The notes beneath the pieces were generated by a model. That model was not told the DNA's origin and did no database searches. It saw only the letters and a list, made by a program, of their open reading frames with translations. DNA of 64,000 nt, taken from Paenibacillus paeoniae (GTDB lineage Bacteria > Bacillota > Bacilli > Paenibacillales > Paenibacillaceae). Location: positions 310,001 through 374,000 of the forward strand of contig NZ_QUBQ01000004.1 in assembly GCF_003388735.1 (NCBI RefSeq). Reading direction: 5' to 3'. Positions 61,160-64,000 of the stretch are shown here, piece after piece. Made by a program: the position numbers and the translations under genes. Each line of letters starts with the position of its first letter. The stretch's first letter is position 1.

Positions 61160-63448
61160 CTAAACGCTAACGGTTGTTTCGAATACAGTTGTCGTGAGAG
61201 GGACATTATTTGAATCTATCAAGGCCCCTGAAGCGAATGTAACCGTAATCGTTTCACCAGGCAGAAGGATTGTTGATGGATCCAGTGTGATGAGGAGCTG
61301 TGGCATACCTGGTATCCATTGAACTTGAGTAACCGTTAGATCTGTACTCGAGCCACCACGATTGACAGTAACTGAATCAATAAGAGTCGATGTATTCTCA
61401 AGTGTTGTCTCACTCAGTTCGGGTGAATTAAATGTTAATGTTAGTGACGTTACAGGTCCAGCTTGCACCGGCGCAAATGTCACATTTGCATTTTCCGGCT
61501 GAGGTTGCTCTAGATTGCCACTCATTGGGATCGATGCGAATGCTACCACCTGACCAATAGTATCCGTTGCTGCGAATGCAACATAATACGTTTCACTTCC
61601 ATAACTGTAATTGCAATATCCTTGAAGCATGTTGCCTGACATAGCACAAGGCATGTATCCGGACATGACATCACCAACCGTAGGAGTCACAAATGGCGAA
61701 CTGCTCGTGCTGATCATCAACTGGGTAGCTCCCGCTGGCAACGTGATTATTCCCATGATATTCCCAAAGCCCGGGCCATTAGATCCAAATGAGAGGTTGC
61801 TAATATCCAGCAACGGCGCTTCCTCCGAAGCTGGCGGTGTTGGTGTCGGCGTTGGTGTTGGTGTCGGCGTTGGTGTCGGTCTTGGTGTTGACGGTGGTGT
61901 TGATGTTGATTGTGGCGGCTCAGTCACAACATTGAATTTCAGTGTGACAGACGACGTAATCACATAAAGAGTGAGAGTGTATTCCTCGAATATACCCTCA
62001 CTCGGCATTGTGAAAGGTACCGAGTAGGTGCCTGGTTCACCAGTGCGCGCCATATCTATCGTTCCAATGGAAGCTGGAAGATACGGGAAGAATGTGAGAG
62101 AAGCACTAGACAACGGGTTAGACGATGACGGCAATATCAAATAACCATATTGATCATACGCATTGAAGTTGACATGATAATTACGAGACCATTCAGCTTG
62201 CGTTACTTCTTGACCGTTCGAGTCACGAAGCAAGCCACTCCATTCTATTTTAGCAACAATTGGCGCATGTCCAACTTTAAAGTTTTTAGAGACAGTGACA
62301 GTATCGTTGTTATTTGTACTAGTTAGAGTTATCGGTATCAAATCACCTTGCATTTTACTCGTGGTATCCACTACGACAGCCATATGATCGAGGTCAATCT
62401 TGGCAGTGGCGCTAGAATATACGCCCAGTTTGGGAGCTTGAACCGCTTCTCCGAACTGATTAGCAGCCTTAAACAGAATAGCAACCTGCTCCGAGTAAGC
62501 AATGGTGTCTGAGTCGTTAGTAAATTCGATCTTAACAATCTTCTCGGCTTCTGCTGTCAAACTAGCGGTAACCTTGTCCACAGAAGCAGCATCAAGACCA
62601 GACAGAGTAACGGTATACTCCCCTGCGACCAATTTGTCGTCAAAGGTCAAGGTAGCGCTCTTCTTATCATCCGACCAAGCGACCGAGTAACTCCCCTTCG
62701 AGACAGAAAGCTTCGCCTTCTGTGTGTCGACCGGCTTATTGAAGGTCACGTTGATCTTCTTTGCTCCGGCTTGTTTTGCTCCCGTAAGGCTCACTTTCCC
62801 AGGTGCAACGTACTGTTGCTTGGCTTCGTATGCGCCTGTAAGGAGCAGATCGCGTGTTGCGTTGGTTTTGCCGCCGAACGTTCCGTCGATGCCATTCGGT
62901 AATAGTTTTAGTTCCAACGCCAAGGCCACATAACCCTGTGCCCAGCCGGATACCGTACTATCGTCGCCAGTCTTCGTTTTTGAATCCGCTTCCTTGTCCA
63001 GCACTCGAACCAAGAACGTAGCCAACTGCTCTTTGGTCACTTTGCCAGCCGGATTGTACGTGCCCTCGCCATAACCATCCGTAATGCCAGCAGCTTTAAT
63101 GGCTTCGATGAAAGGAAGCGCATATCCGTTGGCGGCATCATCCGCCAAGACGTCGCTGAAACTGGAAGTCTTCAGATCTTTATTGACTTCAATGCCCGTT
63201 ATCAATGCCGCAACCTTGGCGAACTGCGCGCGGTTCATTTCCTCCTTCAACCCGAACGTCGTATCGCTGATGCCATCGAAAATCCCTGCGCTAATCATAG
63301 CGTCAAACTTGGCTTTCGTTGCCGCATCCAGATCCTTTAAGTCCGCAAAGTCAGCAGACGTCCTCGCAGACGCGCTGCCTCCAAAGCCGATGACAGTGCT
63401 TAAGCCGAGAAATACAGCTAGCGAAAAACTGATGATTTTTTTTCTCAT
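61160..63448 (-). CDS. Surface protein with N-terminal SLH motifs
   Basis: 762 residues, ATG 63448 with GGAGGG 9 nt upstream; an ATG three codons earlier directly touches that site. Signal peptide ends near GSASA. SLH motifs are N-terminal (about 30-205): FADLKDLDAATKAKFDAMIS, FGLKEEMNRAQFAKVAALIT, GYGEGTYNPAGKVTKEQLAT. Ig-like regions follow (SLTGAKQAGAKKINVTFNKP and others), then a PTPTPTPTP linker near 525-540, then two beta-rich domains. N-terminal SLH placement is typical of S-layer structural proteins, while the other three SLH proteins here carry it C-terminally. Confidence 0.9.
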   Translation of the reverse strand: MRKKIISFSLAVFLGLSTVIGFGGSASARTSADFADLKDLDAATKAKFDAMISAGIFDGISDTTFGLKEEMNRAQFAKVAALITGIEVNKDLKTSSFSDVLADDAANGYALPFIEAIKAAGITDGYGEGTYNPAGKVTKEQLATFLVRVLDKEADSKTKTGDDSTVSGWAQGYVALALELKLLPNGIDGTFGGKTNATRDLLLTGAYEAKQQYVAPGKVSLTGAKQAGAKKINVTFNKPVDTQKAKLSVSKGSYSVAWSDDKKSATLTFDDKLVAGEYTVTLSGLDAASVDKVTASLTAEAEKIVKIEFTNDSDTIAYSEQVAILFKAANQFGEAVQAPKLGVYSSATAKIDLDHMAVVVDTTSKMQGDLIPITLTSTNNNDTVTVSKNFKVGHAPIVAKIEWSGLLRDSNGQEVTQAEWSRNYHVNFNAYDQYGYLILPSSSNPLSSASLTFFPYLPASIGTIDMARTGEPGTYSVPFTMPSEGIFEEYTLTLYVITSSVTLKFNVVTEPPQSTSTPPSTPRPTPTPTPTPTPTPTPPASEEAPLLDISNLSFGSNGPGFGNIMGIITLPAGATQLMISTSSSPFVTPTVGDVMSGYMPCAMSGNMLQGYCNYSYGSETYYVAFAATDTIGQVVAFASIPMSGNLEQPQPENANVTFAPVQAGPVTSLTLTFNSPELSETTLENTSTLIDSVTVNRGGSSTDLTVTQVQWIPGMPQLLITLDPSTILLPGETITVTFASGALIDSNNVPLTTTVFETTVSV

Positions 63449-63559
63449 CGGATTCATCCCTCCTGTTATGAGTGTCAAAGCCATTTATTGCACTCTATCA
63501 CAGTCAGTCTAAACAAAGCCTAAACAATGGGATCGCTTCATCAGGTATTCGTAATGTTC

Positions 63560-64000
63560 CTATCCGCCACAATCCAGCAGTGTCCCTATTGCGTCCTTGG
63601 GCTCAATCCCGAATTCGGTTAACAGCATCACCCTTAGCACTTCGTATTGCTTGATTGCAGAAATACGGTCATCTGCCAAAACGAGCAAGCGAATAAGCTG
63701 TTCATGGATATACTCGTTCAGCGGATCATGCCCAAGTGCCTCCCGAAGCAGCTCCGCAGCGACATCATAATGCCCTTCCTTCTTCTCACGGTCATGGAGG
63801 CGGAGCAACATCGCGACGTACTCGCTTCCCAGGCGAACTCGCATCGGCTCTGCCCACTCATACGAAGTGCCCGCCAGATAGCCCTGTCCGTAAAATTGAA
63901 CAAGTTCCCTGGCATAGTCACGCAATGCAATGTCATCGATTTGCGCCTGAGCGGCCAGCAACCGATCCCACTCCTCGATATCAAGGTCCAATCGGGTCAT
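63560..64000 (-). CDS. BTAD-domain transcriptional regulator (partial, runs off the window)
   Basis: The last 146 or so residues of a longer protein whose start lies beyond position 64000. It has the bacterial transcriptional activator (BTAD) TPR-like pattern: DYARELVQFYGQGYLAGTSY with W in YEWAEPMRVRL, HYDVAAELLREALGHDPLNE, HEQLIRLLVLADDRISAIKQ, YEVLRVMLLTEFGIEPKD. It may be a SARP-like regulator or a response regulator with a BTAD end; the DNA-binding part is outside the window. Confidence 0.85.
   Translation of the reverse strand: MTRLDLDIEEWDRLLAAQAQIDDIALRDYARELVQFYGQGYLAGTSYEWAEPMRVRLGSEYVAMLLRLHDREKKEGHYDVAAELLREALGHDPLNEYIHEQLIRLLVLADDRISAIKQYEVLRVMLLTEFGIEPKDAIGTLLDCGG

Overview
The window looks like a chromosomal segment of a Paenibacillus-type Firmicute. 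The evidence is strong AGGAGG-type ribosome binding sites, TTG and GTG starts, several SLH-domain surface proteins with long Ig-like regions, LplABC-type sugar transporters without their own ATPase, YesM/YesN-type two-component systems, an ECF sigma factor with a DUF4179-type partner, YndJ- and YwqA-like proteins, and a consensus 7-1-7 Fur box. No rRNA, tRNA, CRISPR array or complete insertion sequence was seen.

Layout. 1-11.2 kb is a beta-1,3-glucan foraging locus. It contains a secreted GH16 glucanase with a CBM56-like end, a histidine kinase and AraC-type response regulator, a solute-binding lipoprotein with two permeases, and a divergent second GH16 enzyme with no signal peptide. 11.35-11.77 kb is a 50/51-bp tandem repeat array. 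12-14.2 kb is an ECF sigma/anti-sigma pair, followed by a coiled-coil protein. 15.4-17.4 kb is one unbroken frame that joins an AraC regulator to an iron-siderophore-binding lipoprotein; a Fur-controlled promoter, a Shine-Dalgarno and a TTG start lie inside it. 17.5-21.1 kb holds a GH19 protein, a GIY-YIG protein, a truncated methyltransferase and a beta-propeller lipoprotein. 21.5-27.7 kb is a giant lectin/Ig/SLH protein. 28-35 kb holds membrane proteins, an AAC(3)-type acetyltransferase behind a transcription attenuator, an SRPBCC protein and a double P-loop ATPase. 35.3-44.2 kb holds two more large SLH proteins.

44.4-47.6 kb is a gene graveyard: an ATP-grasp gene with a nonsense codon, a copied piece of the giant SLH gene, a frameshifted effector-like gene with a small membrane protein beside it, and a GLUG-repeat fragment. 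47.8-57.5 kb holds a copper-amine-oxidase-type stalk protein, an ABC-F ATPase, a possible TIR/deoxyribosyltransferase-like protein, a membrane-tethered trypsin-like protease, an SNF2 helicase operon and an AlkD-like protein. 57.7-61.1 kb is a duplicated GyrI-like operon in decay beside a WYL regulator. The end holds an SLH protein and part of a BTAD regulator.

Three patterns stand out. (1) Six same-direction copies of a short palindromic intergenic element (core near TGATAAGGCTCACCGTATCA, then GGCGAA about 12 nt on) lie between 29 and 58 kb; several abut terminators or fragments of surface-protein genes. (2) The AraC/siderophore-binding frame carries a complete internal Fur-type promoter. (3) The AAC(3) gene follows a strong promoter, overlapping leader peptides and mutually exclusive terminator and antiterminator hairpins.
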